Below, one piece after another: positions 45,301 to 56,428 of a stretch of DNA of 64,000 nucleotides; position 1 is the stretch's first letter, and the number at the start of each line of letters is the position of its first letter. Source of the stretch: Phoenix dactylifera (lineage: Eukaryota > Streptophyta > Magnoliopsida > Arecales > Arecaceae). A program made the position numbers and the translations under genes. The notes below the pieces were generated by a model. The model had not been told where the DNA came from. It searched no databases and saw nothing but the letters and a program-made list of their open reading frames with translations. The stretch is from positions 30,206,592 to 30,270,591 of the forward strand of contig NC_052392.1 in the NCBI RefSeq assembly GCF_009389715.1, written 5' to 3'.

Positions 45301-46815
45301 AAACCAAGGGGTTTATATCAATTTGGAACTCTATGCTTAGACCGATATTCTGTTTCACAAGCATTTTGCATGGAGCATTTCTTGCACCTGTTTATTTTTT
45401 AACCCATATTCTATCATTCATCTTTTTTCTGATGTAAAATTGGGGCATCATATCTCAATACTTTGGATATTATAAGCTTTTGCCAACTTGGATGGTCTTT
45501 GTTGATAATTTTCATTTTTGATGACCGTCCCAGGTGCGCAATGTCATGATAGAGAATATCGACAAAGTACTTGAAAGAGGGGATCGGTTGGAATTGCTGG
45601 TTGATAAAACTACGAATATGCAAGGAAACACAATTCGCTTCCGAAAACAATCTCGCCGTTTCAGGAACACTGTATGGTGGCGGAATGTTAAGCTCACGTA
45701 TGCAGTTACTCAACCTAAATTATTAATTCAGATTTCAGACCTCTATAGTTTTGATGCACTTAATTAACTATAAGTTTTTTTCTTTTCTTTTTCTTTACGT
45801 TGGATGAGACATGATAGTTATGACTAGCAAATTTAGAGATCTCATGTACATAAGAGAGTCAGCATCTTGACAGAAAAAGGGGGCTTGCTCATGATACTTT
45901 TCCTAACCAGTGACGAAGGAAACTAGAAGCATGGACATGTGAATTTGAGGGCCACAGTACTATTGCGTACATACCACTTGGACCAGCATGATACATGTAC
46001 CATATTATACTGCAAGGACAGTCGGCGCTGATTGACAATATAAGATACAGAAAACCACAAGAATTCAAATTTTTCTTCTCTTTTTTTTCGCCGGCGCGGG
46101 GGGGGGGGGGGGGGGGGGTGGTTGTTGGCGGCTGGTAGGAAGCCAATTTTTTGAGCAATCATATGATCGGGAACCAAAAAAATCCATAACCATACTAAAA
46201 ATCAAATATGCCTACTCTTCTACCAATTTATCGATACAAATTAAAATGAATCTAATGTCACATTAGATTGATGAAAACAATTTTTCTTACTTACAATTGA
46301 CATCTTTTGTAGCCTTGCTTGGGCAAATACATTTCTATGGACAAATAAAATATCTTATAATAGTCTGCTGTAATAATTTTGAAAGACCCCAGTTAGATTG
46401 CTGATATAGAATGTTGATGCAAAGTCTCATGAACGACAAATTTTAGCTTTTACTCCTTTGTTCCTGTCTTCTTTGTTTCAGTCCTGTTACATCTATTAAT
46501 TTCGTTACCAACAGCAATTGGTAGTTTTGCTTCCTTGCTTTAATTATATTTGTAGTTTTGTTATCAACAAAATCTTACTTCTCTAATCATTTACATTTTT
46601 CATCAAGCTTGTTTGTGCCTTTTCTAAGCATTTATTGGTTCTTTTTTATGGTTTTACTGAAATTTTAGTTTTGGGCTTGGAGTAAGAGCACATACTAATT
46701 TGGATAATATCTATCTTGCAGGGTTGCATTGATTCTCCTCCTCTTAGTCATAATTTATGTTGTACTTGCATTTGTGTGCCATGGTATCACTCTGCCGTCT
46801 TGTATCCAGTCATGA
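39369..46815 (+). CDS. VAMP71: VAMP71-family longin R-SNARE (vacuole-associated membrane protein)
   Basis: Four exons: 39369-39585, 42293-42483, 45534-45697, 46722-46815 (stop TGA). They give 666 nt, 221 aa, the usual length of plant VAMP711-714. The protein starts MAILYALVARGSVVLAEFSA, the longin-domain N-terminus that regulates targeting. The longin domain spans about residues 1-120 and contains CHTALAYAMNDEFSRVL. The SNARE motif spans about 125-185 and includes IENIDKVLERGDRLELLVDK, with the arginine expected at the zero layer of an R-SNARE. A hydrophobic C-terminal anchor (about 190-212, VALILLLLVIIYVVLAF) and a short lumenal tail end the protein. The family acts in fusion at the tonoplast and late endosome. 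It lies head-to-head with FTSHI2, separated by 3.6 kb of repeats. Intron 1 carries a GTAC-family element and intron 3 a poly-G tract. Which VAMP71 paralogue this is cannot be settled here. Confidence 0.94.
40539..40718. mobile_element. GTAC-family short element, 180 bp, in VAMP71 intron 1
   Basis: It starts CATGGTTTGCCATACCAG and ends GAGGCGGTGAATTTT, the same two ends as the copy at 2072-2242. TATCCTAAT (40530-40538) and GATCTTAAT (40719-40727) flank it, 7 of 9 positions matching. The body has lost many CG pairs, so this is an older copy. Confidence 0.7.
41326..41560. repeat. 73-bp tandem repeat followed by CACTGGCACTGGC-type sequence
   Basis: AAAGGATTGTGTATCACA then GATGCCACCCTAGCAC and GCATGTTAAGCAATTGTACT occur at 41326 and 41399. 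After the second copy come repeats of GCACTGGCACTGG. It lies in VAMP71 intron 1 and is non-coding. Confidence 0.85.
42560..43690. other. AT-rich block in VAMP71 intron 2
   Basis: Contains A-rich and GA-rich stretches (43296-43325 includes a run of nine G). It may be an old insertion, but no termini or coding fragments were recognised. Confidence 0.3.
46098..46118 (+). repeat. Poly-G tract (21 G)
   Basis: An uninterrupted G run follows GCCGGCGC in VAMP71 intron 3. It is a potential quadruplex and a likely sequencing or assembly weak point. Confidence 0.95.
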
Positions 46816-47901
46816 TTGATCCTGGTAGTTATTATGTTTCTTCTGTGGTTGGCGGCCATTTATTTCCTAATGTGAATGAACTTGCACTTTATTGGTCTGG
46901 GCTCTTTGGCTGTGTTAGGAGTGTCAGTTACATGTTTGTTGTGCCTCTAATGTGGAGACTTGTGATCAAGGTGTAATCTTGTTTCTATAAAATCTCATAT
47001 CTAATTTTATAGCATTGTTGAATAAAAGGAACTCTTGTTGAAGCATTTCTTGCATGCACAAAATCATCAAAGTGCAAGAATATGAGAATTCAGATGCTGA
47101 AATGCGAAGGCAACTCTGATGATTAACTGCAGGAGAAATAATCAGAGAAGTTCTATTAAATTTCCAGTACTTGCTGGTATTCTAGCCAGATCAGGAATTG
47201 GCTTGGTTTAGCTCAGCATAGAGTGGAAACAAGAATTTCCACTGTCAGTGTGACACAATGTTTGATAGATTTTGAGAAGTAAAGCTGTTGGCAGGTCCAT
47301 GTCAAAAGTTATCATATGCCACAAGGAGGAAACATGGCAAAACTACACTTGCCAGCCAAGACTAGTGTATTCTCCTCACCTATAGCTAGCATTCAGTCAA
47401 TTAAATCATCCTTACATCAGATGGGAACCATTGCATCTTGAGGCCAGGTTTCCTGCTTGTCAACTGAGAGACATGAAATAGCATAGATCCCAAACATGAT
47501 ACATTCATATAGATGGAAAAGAACTAGTAATTCCTGCATCATGTAAATTCTAGATCCCAAGAAAAAAGATATCTACTGTGGCCACAACAATGCTAAGAAA
47601 CAGTGCATGTGCATGACTGCAGCAAATGGAACAGGACAACAGGCTAAAGATGAAACAACTACAGGTAAGAGAGCTGGCATTTAGCCACCCTGACCCTACA
47701 TAACCCAATCATCCTCTCATCAGTGCCTTTCAAGGGCATTCCATCATCAGAAAAGCACAAATCCAGGACACTTCACTTCCCTGCTATTTTCTGCAACCGA
47801 GTTACCTTTTTACCAAACGAAGGAAGATGGTATTCACCTGTGACCACACTTTATCAAAGGGCATACAACCAGGCCCCTCATGCAGCTGCTGAGGGAAAAC
47901 C
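46816..47901. other. Intergenic region between VAMP71 and the eight-cysteine gene
   Basis: Holds the VAMP71 3' UTR and the upstream region of the 47902 gene. No gene, repeat or clear TATA box was identified. Confidence 0.5.
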
Positions 47902-48294
47902 ATGGATAGCAAGACAATTGCAGCCCTCTGCCTCCTCCTCTTCTCCAACCTGTGCTGTGCTTCCATCCCATGGCCTGAGGAACCAAAGCCCAGAATCTAC
48001 CACAAATTCCCCCGGAAGACGCCTCCGGCAAACCCGTTTTGCCCACGCGACACGGTCAAGCTTGGTGTCTGCTGGGACTTGCTCGGAAATACGGAAAGGT
48101 TGCTCATAGGTCAGCCACTTGGGAGCAAGTGTTGTGCTCTTATTGAAGGCCTAACTGATGTTGAAGCTGCTGCTTGCCTTTGCACTACAATTAAGGAGAA
48201 TCTGTTAGGTGTCAATATCAAGTGGTCTGTGGCTCTCAGCTTGTTAGTTAGCCCCTGCAAGAAGGAGATCCCAGATGGCTTCAAGTGTGTTTAG
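47902..48294 (+). CDS. Secreted eight-cysteine-motif protein (14 kDa proline-rich/LTP-like)
   Basis: Single-exon gene of 130 aa. Residues 1-20 form a hydrophobic signal peptide. A short linker with several prolines (about 21-46) follows. The C-terminal domain has the order C-x-C, CC, CLC, C, C of the plant eight-cysteine motif: FCPRDTVKLGVCWDLLG, then KCCALIEGLTDVEAAACLCT, then SPCKKEIPDGFKCV. This spacing and the KLGVC...CLCTTIK words are characteristic of the hybrid proline-rich/ENOD-like branch of the LTP superfamily (extracellular or cell-wall-associated, with a possible hydrophobic cavity). The linker is much shorter than in typical HyPRPs. The start chosen is the only Met giving a signal peptide; the overlapping frame from 47723 to 48109 is a shadow. 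A related gene lies 2.9 kb downstream on the other strand, so the pair could be a dispersed duplication. The biological role is unknown. Confidence 0.92.
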   Translation: MDSKTIAALCLLLFSNLCCASIPWPEEPKPRIYHKFPRKTPPANPFCPRDTVKLGVCWDLLGNTERLLIGQPLGSKCCALIEGLTDVEAAACLCTTIKENLLGVNIKWSVALSLLVSPCKKEIPDGFKCV

Positions 48295-48557
48295 GGACTG
48301 ATGATTTGGACTACCAATCTCTCGTTACTTGCATTGCCTCTGTTTTTTCTTGTCTCGACTGTGACTAGATTGTTTTTCATATGCTAAGCTCAATGTTGTC
48401 CCTGTAATAGTTGTCATCACTGGTTTTGCCAGCCTAAGAATTTAAGTTCAAGAAAATCCGCTTGTTTCAATGTTATTTTATGTTTCAGACAACTCAGGTA
48501 TTGTTATCTGCGTCTAGATGGTCACTGTCGTTGCATGCATTGCCTCCTCATGCAGCT

Positions 48558-48597
<40 letters not shown>

Positions 48598-51166
48598 ATT
48601 CACCTCAAAAACACTTTCTTTGATGATCTTTTGAAGTTGCATACCTAGAAAACAAGGACAGTGACTGAGACATGTCTTTTGGCAAGCCAAAATTTTTCTC
48701 TTGGGGATAAAATAAAGTTGATTGAAATCATGAACTTAAAACTATAGAGAAAATCAGTGGCGTTTTCCCCTCCCTTTTTCTCGAAAAAAGAATAATAGTA
48801 AAACTATAGAGGAAATTGATGTTGCTATCAAGCTTTCTCAAGCGGTAGAGGAAATTTAGGCTTCAATCTGATGCCAAAGAACATGCATGCAATAAACATT
48901 ATGTTAGTTGAGCCATTAGCAGTCGATATTTCGAACTTATGTACATTAATCAACACCTATGAGTGAAGCATGCATAGTCAATATTATAATACTTGTGCGG
49001 AATCCTGCTACAATTATGGAATTGGGACCCTTAAGTTTGTGTTTATTCATCCAAGCTGCTGATTTTTCTCCCGTATCCTTGTCATTTACCTAGACACACT
49101 CAGACTTTGCTCTTCATAGAACTTGCGAATCCTAATCTTGATACAGGGAGAGCATTTGATAAAATTAAACCTCTTTCTTTTCTTTTTTCCAATGACTACC
49201 TTTTAGCTGCATTCCAAATTTTCAATGAAATTAGATAGACAAGAAAGTTGCATGATTCGTAGCATATCAAGATGGCCCAAGCATCCATCATATTTTTCTG
49301 TGGAGTAATTTACTTGCTTTTCACAAAAGTGACTGTTTGTTGGGGTAGGGATATTAATTAGTTTCTTAGTCAATATGAAATGTAGATTCTTTATTTAAAC
49401 CTAGTTGGTATTCTACTGGCAAAATTGCCTAGCGATGCGAATATCTCGATTGAATTTGACTTATCAATTAACATTTAAGCCCATATTTTCCATGGAAAAC
49501 AAGATCAACCAACCCTCCAATAAACTCCCTAAGAACATTCCACATGTCCACTCTCAGGAATCACTACTTACTATATTGAGATGGAAACCATCAAAAGAAA
49601 ACTTTATTAATGTATGGACTATATATGAAGCATGTCTTTTGCTACGGCCTTTTTTACGTGTACTCTAATTAATATTGCTTATATATATATATATATATAT
49701 ATAGTGCCGGTGCATTAACTGCTCATGGTTATCATCCAAAAATATTCTCTTATTTTTAGGAAAAAGCAGCCGCCCAAGTGCCTAAGGGAATTGTTTGAGG
49801 CAATAAAAAAGAGGAGGATGCAATTATAAACACCCACCAATCAAGCTTAGAGAACAAGAACACAGAAGCTAGCCGCTCCTTATCTACCTTGCTGTCCATA
49901 TTTCCAACATCCAGTTTCAGTCTCCTATGGAAGACTTCCATCTCCTGTTGTTTTAGCATTCATATTGAAATTTTATTTCAAACCTTTTTTTTTTTTTTTG
50001 CCAAATAAGATGCATGTTTCTGCTTTACTCTCAAGCCAGGTACGTAGGAGGGCGTTGATTAAGTTCACTTAAAAATAGTCATAATGATCAGTCATAAAGT
50101 TTACAATTGTAAACATCCTATGATACTATAACCCTTTTCTGGATCATATGATATCACAGTTTAAATGAACCATTCCATGGAAGACATCTGATTAAAAGAA
50201 CGATGGCCTTATCGCAGCTTAAATTCCCTCCGACTTCTTTATAGTCAGCACTTGCATGGTAGTATCTTCATGGCCGTTATGTTGTTACATTTTTTCCTCA
50301 TCCTCACAAGGTGAGTATCAAGAGATTATCTACAATATGACTTCATTTATCCAGTATAATAAACGTACCAAGGTGACAAGAACGCATGCAAGAAAGAGTA
50401 CACCAATTATTGGCTTTTCTTTCGAATCATTCAGCTGTGGTTGGTTTTAAGATAAACCTCTAAGAAAATAAAAGAAAGCTACGGGAGCTGTTTATTTGTT
50501 GGGACACAGAAATACACCAGAAAAGAAAATAAGAGAAGGCAAAAAGTCCATTCCAATAATTAAAGACACCACCATGAACAATTGCACCAAAACAATACAA
50601 ATGTACAACGAAAGAAAAACAAAAGAAGAGATCTACTCAGGCATCCTCTCATGTCTCCTCAAATCTACCAGTTTGAACCCCTTTTGGTTCTCATTAAGAT
50701 GACTCCAGGCGGCTGCAAATACAAAAAATATACAGTGAGTTTCAGTCTTAATGCTAAAGTTAAGCATTATACCAAAATTCGAGGGGGGAAGATACCATTA
50801 TGCATTTACCAAAGCACTAAGACTGAAAGCTACTTGCTGTAGGTTAGAAAAATTCTTAGATTTAGACCTCAAAAACTTCGCTGTTATGAAAAAAGTATGA
50901 GACTTAATTTTCAGAATGTAACAAGGTGCATGTCCCTTCTCTATCTCAAAAAATCATTGGAAGAGGCATATCTAGCTCAAAGAGAGTTATGTTCCGAAGC
51001 TAATCCAGAAATGGAAGACGTGAGGCATTTTTTTTCCTTGCCTCTCCTTGATGTGAAATCTGTTTAAGCTCCAAAGTTAGCTGTTCTTCTTGTTAAAGTA
51101 TTCAGGCAAGGAAAAAGATTAGATTTAGATCTTAAAAGCTGCAGTGGTCTAGATACTTAACTACGT
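48295..51166. other. Intergenic region between the two eight-cysteine genes
   Basis: The 3' ends of two convergent genes face each other across 2.9 kb. A (GA)n tract lies at 48562-48593 and a (TA)n tract at about 49679-49702. No further gene was recognised. Confidence 0.5.
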
Positions 51167-52138
51167 TTATGCAGGGCACGTGTAACCAGGAGGGGCGGCG
51201 TTTCCGCAGGTGACGAGGAGTTTGAGTGCGATAGGAAGGACGACGTTGATGTCGAGCAGCTTAGCTTTTATTGTGGTGCACAGACATGCTGCGGCCTGAA
51301 CTCCGGCGAGGCCCAAAATGTCTGGGCAGCACTCCACTTCAGGGTCACCAATGTGCACTGTTGAGCCAAGGAGGTCTACACAGGCACCGAGCTTCAACGC
51401 GTCGATCGGGCAGGTCGTTGCTGAACAGGGTGTCGGGCAGCCTCGGTTTCCGGTCACCGGTGGCGTGCCGGTGATCGGAGGGAGATTTATGGGTGGTAGA
51501 CTTATAGGCGGTAGAGTCATAGGCGGTCCTCCGATGATTGGAGGTAGAGTCATAGGCGGTCCCCCGATGATCGGAGGCAGACTTATAGGCGGTCCTCCGA
51601 TGATTGGAGGTAGAGTCATAGGCGGTCCCCCAATGATCGGAGGCAGACTTATAGGCGGTCCTCCGATGATTGGAGGTAGAGTCATAGGCGGTCCCCCGAT
51701 GATCGGAGGCAGACTTATAGGCGGTCCTCCGATGATTGGAGGTAGAGTCATAGGCGGTCCCCCGATGATTGGAGGCATAGTTATAGGAGAGATGACCGGA
51801 GGGATAGTAATTATAGGCCGTTTGCCCACCGGAGGGGTAGTGGTGGGTGGTTTGCCGGTGATAGGAGGGAAAGTTATAGGAGGCATAGTTATAGGCCGTT
51901 TACGGATGACCGGAGGGATAGTTATAGGCCGTTTGCCGATGACCGGAGGGACAGTTATAGGCCGTTTGCCGATGATGGGAGGAAGGGTGATGGGTGGTTT
52001 GCCGATGATAGGAAGGCTGATGGGTCCCTTGGGAGTCTTGGGAGAGAAATGACGGCAGGCTTCACATGCCATGGCTATGGGGGCGGAGGAGATGAACAGC
52101 ATGAGAAGGAGAAGAGCTGAGAGCTTGGAGGAGTCCAT
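51167..52138 (-). CDS. Hybrid proline-rich cell-wall protein (HyPRP) with eight-cysteine domain
   Basis: Intronless, 323 aa. Residues 1-24 are a signal peptide (LSALLLLMLFISSAPIAMA). Residues about 33-230 are a Pro/Ile/Gly-rich domain built from P-P-I-(I/T)-G-(K/G) words, including a nearly exact 22-residue repeat of the form GGPPMTLPPIIGGPPISLPP. Residues 234-323 form the eight-cysteine motif with spacing CPIDALKLGACVDLLG, ECCPDI, AACLCTTIKAKLL, TCGNAAPPGYTC, plus two additional cysteines just before it. HyPRPs are secreted and integrate into cell walls; the proline domain is thought to bind wall polymers and the eight-cysteine domain to fold like an LTP. A TATA box (CTATAAAA in the minus sense, 52217-52224) lies about 80 bp upstream of the ATG. 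The repeat domain can expand or contract by unequal exchange. A long frame on the opposite strand at 51318-52052 is a by-product of this repeat. Confidence 0.94.
   Translation of the reverse strand: MDSSKLSALLLLMLFISSAPIAMACEACRHFSPKTPKGPISLPIIGKPPITLPPIIGKRPITVPPVIGKRPITIPPVIRKRPITMPPITFPPITGKPPTTTPPVGKRPIITIPPVISPITMPPIIGGPPMTLPPIIGGPPISLPPIIGGPPMTLPPIIGGPPISLPPIIGGPPMTLPPIIGGPPISLPPIIGGPPMTLPPIIGGPPMTLPPISLPPINLPPITGTPPVTGNRGCPTPCSATTCPIDALKLGACVDLLGSTVHIGDPEVECCPDILGLAGVQAAACLCTTIKAKLLDINVVLPIALKLLVTCGNAAPPGYTCPA
51510..51780 (-). repeat. 66-bp coding tandem repeat in the HyPRP gene
   Basis: Plus-strand words such as GGTCCTCCGATGATTGGAGG alternate with GGTCCCCCGATGATCGGAGG at 66-bp spacing. 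There are about three and a half almost identical copies, each coding two 11-residue half units (PPMTLPPIIGG and PPISLPPIIGG). Copies differ by only a few bases, which indicates recent amplification or gene-conversion homogenisation. Confidence 0.9.
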
Positions 52139-52216
52139 GGCTATGACAACACTAGTATTGTTTAACTAGTTGGTGGCTGTGAAATGAGGGTGCTTAAGCT
52201 GTGGAAAGTATGGGAT

Positions 52217-52224
52217 GTTTTATA
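52217..52224 (-). promoter_or_regulatory. TATA box of the HyPRP gene
   Basis: Minus-strand CTATAAAA about 80 bp before the HyPRP start codon. The position fits a short 5' UTR, and no better TATA word lies nearer. Confidence 0.6.
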
Positions 52225-55200
52225 GAGTGAAGTGTGAGTGGAGGAAAGGGAACCCTAGGACAGGTCATGTGGACGTGCAGCTCCTGCCAGTCTTGCTGGT
52301 TGGCTCTTTCTCTACCTGTGAAACTATGCTCGATCGTCGCCTTTCTTAACTGTTGTCTTTGTCCTACAGGCATACTACGTACGCTAGCTGGTTTAATTTG
52401 GCTCCATGATAGCTTTCCTGCCAACTCCTTAGCTATATATCTTGCTTGCTATGTGAACACAAAACTATGGTCCATTAGGAAAATGAAGGGTTTACGTTTG
52501 TAAATAATGGCTTGGATATGTTCTTACAGTACGAGTTAAAAGCGTATGGTGATGGTTTACGATGTTTTAAGTATACACATCTATAGATTTATTTTAAAAT
52601 GCTTCCGAAATTTAGTACTTATGCATCAAATAAGCAATAAAAGAGTGATTTCTTAGCAACAGATTTTTTTTTTTTGGTTCTCGATCTATGGCGAAGGTTA
52701 ACAAAACTATTAGAACTTTTGGTCTGCATATGTAAATCTTCAACTTTAATGACCCACCATACATGAAAACTAAGAATATATGTATGATGAAAGGGTGGAT
52801 ATATACTTCCATTTTTCGCAACAACTTGACCTTCTAAGATTTTTTTTTTTTTGTTTAATGGAAGACCCTCTTAATTAGTTTGTTAATTTACTTTTTGCAT
52901 TAGTTTGATGCCTTTACAGAGACCCTACGCCAGGGTTATTAGGCTGTACATGCCATCACATTGTATATGGAATCTTTTATGCAAAACGTTATGGTGGGGA
53001 CCTTAACACCACGTACGTCCTGTGGTTGGAAGGGGAACGGTGCAACTTTGAATCCGGTAGACAAAGGTGTGTGAGAAGTATATCCCTTTATGCCATGGAT
53101 GAAACTTGGAGATACAACCTTGTGAAAATATTTGAAGTACGTGGTTGAAACTTTTCCCAGGCTCTTTTTTTTTTTTTTGGTTGTTTAGAAGTCAAAGCTT
53201 CCAATCTTAATGTTCTTGTCTTACTTCTTAGCTGATTTGAGAGGAATGAGAGTAGCCTATCCATCTAATCCGTTAGGCTAAAAGTTAAGAACATATTGGA
53301 ACGACATTGAGAAGAGTCCAAACGTGCCACGCCAAATCCTTTGAAACAAAAGAAGAATTTCATGAATTTAAGGTCAATGTGGTAAAGGTCTACTTGATTA
53401 GTTTTATAGAAATTTACACTATACTGCAGCCATGTGAAATTTATAAAGTCCATGTGGTATAAATATACTTAATTAAATTCATGGGAGGATGGACTTATAC
53501 TTTTATTTATATTATACTGCAGGCTGATAATTAGGTTTCCTATAACATTGGAAGTATTTGCTATTAAACTCTATCCATAGCCGGTTGAAAATTATATATT
53601 TTTTTTTCCCCATGGCGATAGGGAGATAGGGAAACCACAACATGTTTATGAATTAATATTATCAAAAGCTCTTAAGATCACATACTAATTGTCTGCCAAA
53701 TTTCCGAGAAGATTGAACTGCAGACATCCGGCACCTCAATGACATTCATCTATGTATTACTTGACTGCCATGATTGAGAGATCTTTCTAATTCAGTTTGA
53801 ACTGGAGAGGTTCCTGACTTGGAAGGAAAATGTCCAGATCCTGTCAAGTTCACAGATGAATTAGAGAGGTCCAGTCTCTCACATCTCAATCAGCATAGTC
53901 TATGTATTACACAATGCCACTGTTTGAGAGAGCCTAACACAATGCCAATGATTTCCTGCAGGCACCCAAAGTTTTCTTTTCCTTAAGCAATGTAATGGTA
54001 ATGTGTCGTCACCATGGTTCAAAATTATATTCCTCGCAAGAGCAAACCCTCAAGAGAAGGATGCGAACCAGCTGCTGAGATAGGTTCATTGGCTACCACC
54101 GAAAGACTTTGCTAGCTAGAACCTTCAATTTTGAACAGCAAGTATCATGTTTTCTGGGCATAAGGTGATACTTATTTCTTAAGTAACAACTAGCTAATTG
54201 CTATAATTAATATATGCCACATTCAAAGAAAAAGTTATTCTTTTTAGGAGTACAAAATACCATAACACTGGCAAAAAAGAATCTCTAGTTATTCTTGGAT
54301 TCTTTTTTTATTATAACTGATTTGTTCAAAAATGAATTCAGTTATTTATGAACTCAATTTTTTTCCCTTATAATAGCGTGTTAAATTTCAATATTCTTAT
54401 CTCTTGTAAACTTGTTTTTAATTAAGTAGGTACTTTAAGTACTTTATTGCATACTTTATTTTTGGCAAGTTTTATGTTTTTTTTTCCTGAATTTTAAATC
54501 TTGAGCTGATTTTTTCCAAACGCCAAACCTGCGATCATCTGAATCACTGGTGTATTTTGCATGCAATGGCAGTATGGAGAGCAGACTCGTAATCACGAGT
54601 GTGCATGTTTGAAAGAGAGAGAGAGCGCTAACGATAAAAGATTCCAGCTGCGAATCCATGTGCTGTGCCCCAAATCGTACCTGGATTCATGTGAGCTACT
54701 TTTGTTCTCATTTTACGCTTTCAACTTGGATTCACGTGAATCCCTGATCTGACCGTGGTGTCATCTCCTTACTGGTGACCAATTTCAGATACATTAAAAG
54801 AACAATTAATTTAACCAGGCTTCGGAAAAATAACCTTAGCAATTATTTCATTTTGATTCTTGTGTTATCCAAGCATGAGAATAAGATATGTATATAAGAT
54901 GCTTTCGTGGAGAGCACCAACTACCTTGAGTTCAAAGTGACTGAGAATTCATACAAGTGACTTGGACTGAATCCTGCTTTCATCCAATTTCGGCCAAGGC
55001 TTTATTCTGTCCTAGTTTTCTAAATAAAAAATAAGAAAAGGAAAAAAGAATAAAAAGCCCTTGTGATGGCTTCCTCTAGGCAAGATGACATCTATATGTC
55101 TTACTTAAAATGGGATACATGCTAGCCCTTATGATGACAAGTATGACATTTTGATGGAATTCATTTACCCTAAAAATATAGTAGGGAAGCACATATCAGG

Positions 55201-55941
55201 AATTCTCTTAATCCATAAGAGTATTATTATTGCTCATTTTTGTTGATGCAAGAGGACCGAGATCAAGATACTTAGCCGGACCAAAGGAGGAAGGAGGCAA
55301 TTAAGTGTCCTTGTATGTTGGCGTGTCGATCTATTTCTCTTACCATGGGTGAGGCCTTTCTTCTATTATTGCTCTGCTTCTGGTACCAGCACCTGACCGT
55401 TACATAATTGACCTTTGAACTCCTTTAGGATGTGCCAAAGCCATCATTTTTCTCCAAGAAAAAGAAAAACTTACAAAAGTGTTAGAAAGTAAAACCAATA
55501 AAAACTAGCTTACTAGTAATAATTTAGTTACATCCTTCCAGGGAGCTGATCCAAGATGAACCGTGATGTGGTTGAAGTGCTGCCAAGGAACTAGCTGTGT
55601 GAATTGCTACAGCTAAGAGAGAGAACATTGATATGTTTTTTAGCACTTACTATTATTTGTAGAATCTTTTTGTGGGGACTTTTTGTAAGATGCAAATGTT
55701 CCCATCCTCTGCCCATATACTGATGATATTTGATCTGTTGTAAAGAGGACCAGAGTCCCTTTAATTGAGTATTCTCCTTACTGAGATTGCCAAGAATAAA
55801 ACTCCAAACCAATTCAACCTCTTTTGTTGCATATTTTTACGGCTCCAAACCTATTGACAAAAGAGTGCTTGCATTCCCTCCTTTTTCTCCCCCAGGGGTC
55901 AGAACCACCAGAGCGCGGCTCGTGTATGGCTCCGTCTGCTC
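52225..55941. other. Intergenic region upstream of the HyPRP gene
   Basis: AT-rich, with several T or A runs (52667, 53168, 53600). No coding or structured feature was recognised. Confidence 0.45.
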
Positions 55942-55944
55942 TAA

Positions 55945-56425
55945 GGGCTCGTTTGGTTCGCGGGAAGCATTTTCCTTCCTAGGAATATGATTCCTGGGAA
56001 ACAAATTCCTAGGAAGAGGATGCCTAGGAAAGTATTTTTGGCATGTTTGGTTGACCATGGGAAAGTGACAAATTTCCAAGATGCTTATGTTTGGTTGGCC
56101 ATCCACTTTCCAAGGAAAGTTATATATAATTCCTATTATGCCCTTAATAAAAATTAAATTTTTAATGCCTCTTTAATGCTTCTTTAATGCTGAAGGGACT
56201 TTTTGGGAAAAAGTAAAAATGGAGTGATTCCCGCCTCATGGGAAAGTAACTTTCCCATGTTTCTCATGGGAAAGACTTTCCCATGAAATGTGGGAATCAC
56301 ATTCCCATGGGAATATAACTTTCCCTTCTCTCTCCTTTGAAAACTCCAACCAAACAAGAGGCATCTCATTACTTTCCCGTTGACCACACTTTCCCCCCTT
56401 CTTTTCCCGCGAACCAAACGAGCCC
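55945..56425. mobile_element. Tourist-like (PIF/Harbinger) MITE, 481 bp
   Basis: The ends GGGCTCGTTTGGTTCGCGGG and CCCGCGAACCAAACGAGCCC are exact inverted repeats, and TAA flanks both sides (55942-55944 and 56426-56428). The 3-bp TWA duplication and the GGGCTCGTTTGGTT end are typical of this class. The interior is a cluster of hairpins built from CATGGGAAAGT and ACTTTCCCATG words. It has no coding capacity. The perfect ends suggest a fairly recent insertion. Confidence 0.92.
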
Positions 56426-56428
56426 TAA

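Noticed and set aside
47723..48109. 128-aa frame overlapping the eight-cysteine gene
   Set aside because: It is in another frame and lacks a signal peptide and the cysteine pattern that the 47902 frame has.
51318..52052. 244-aa plus-strand frame
   Set aside because: It is the antisense of the HyPRP repeat and stays open only because the unit length is a multiple of three.
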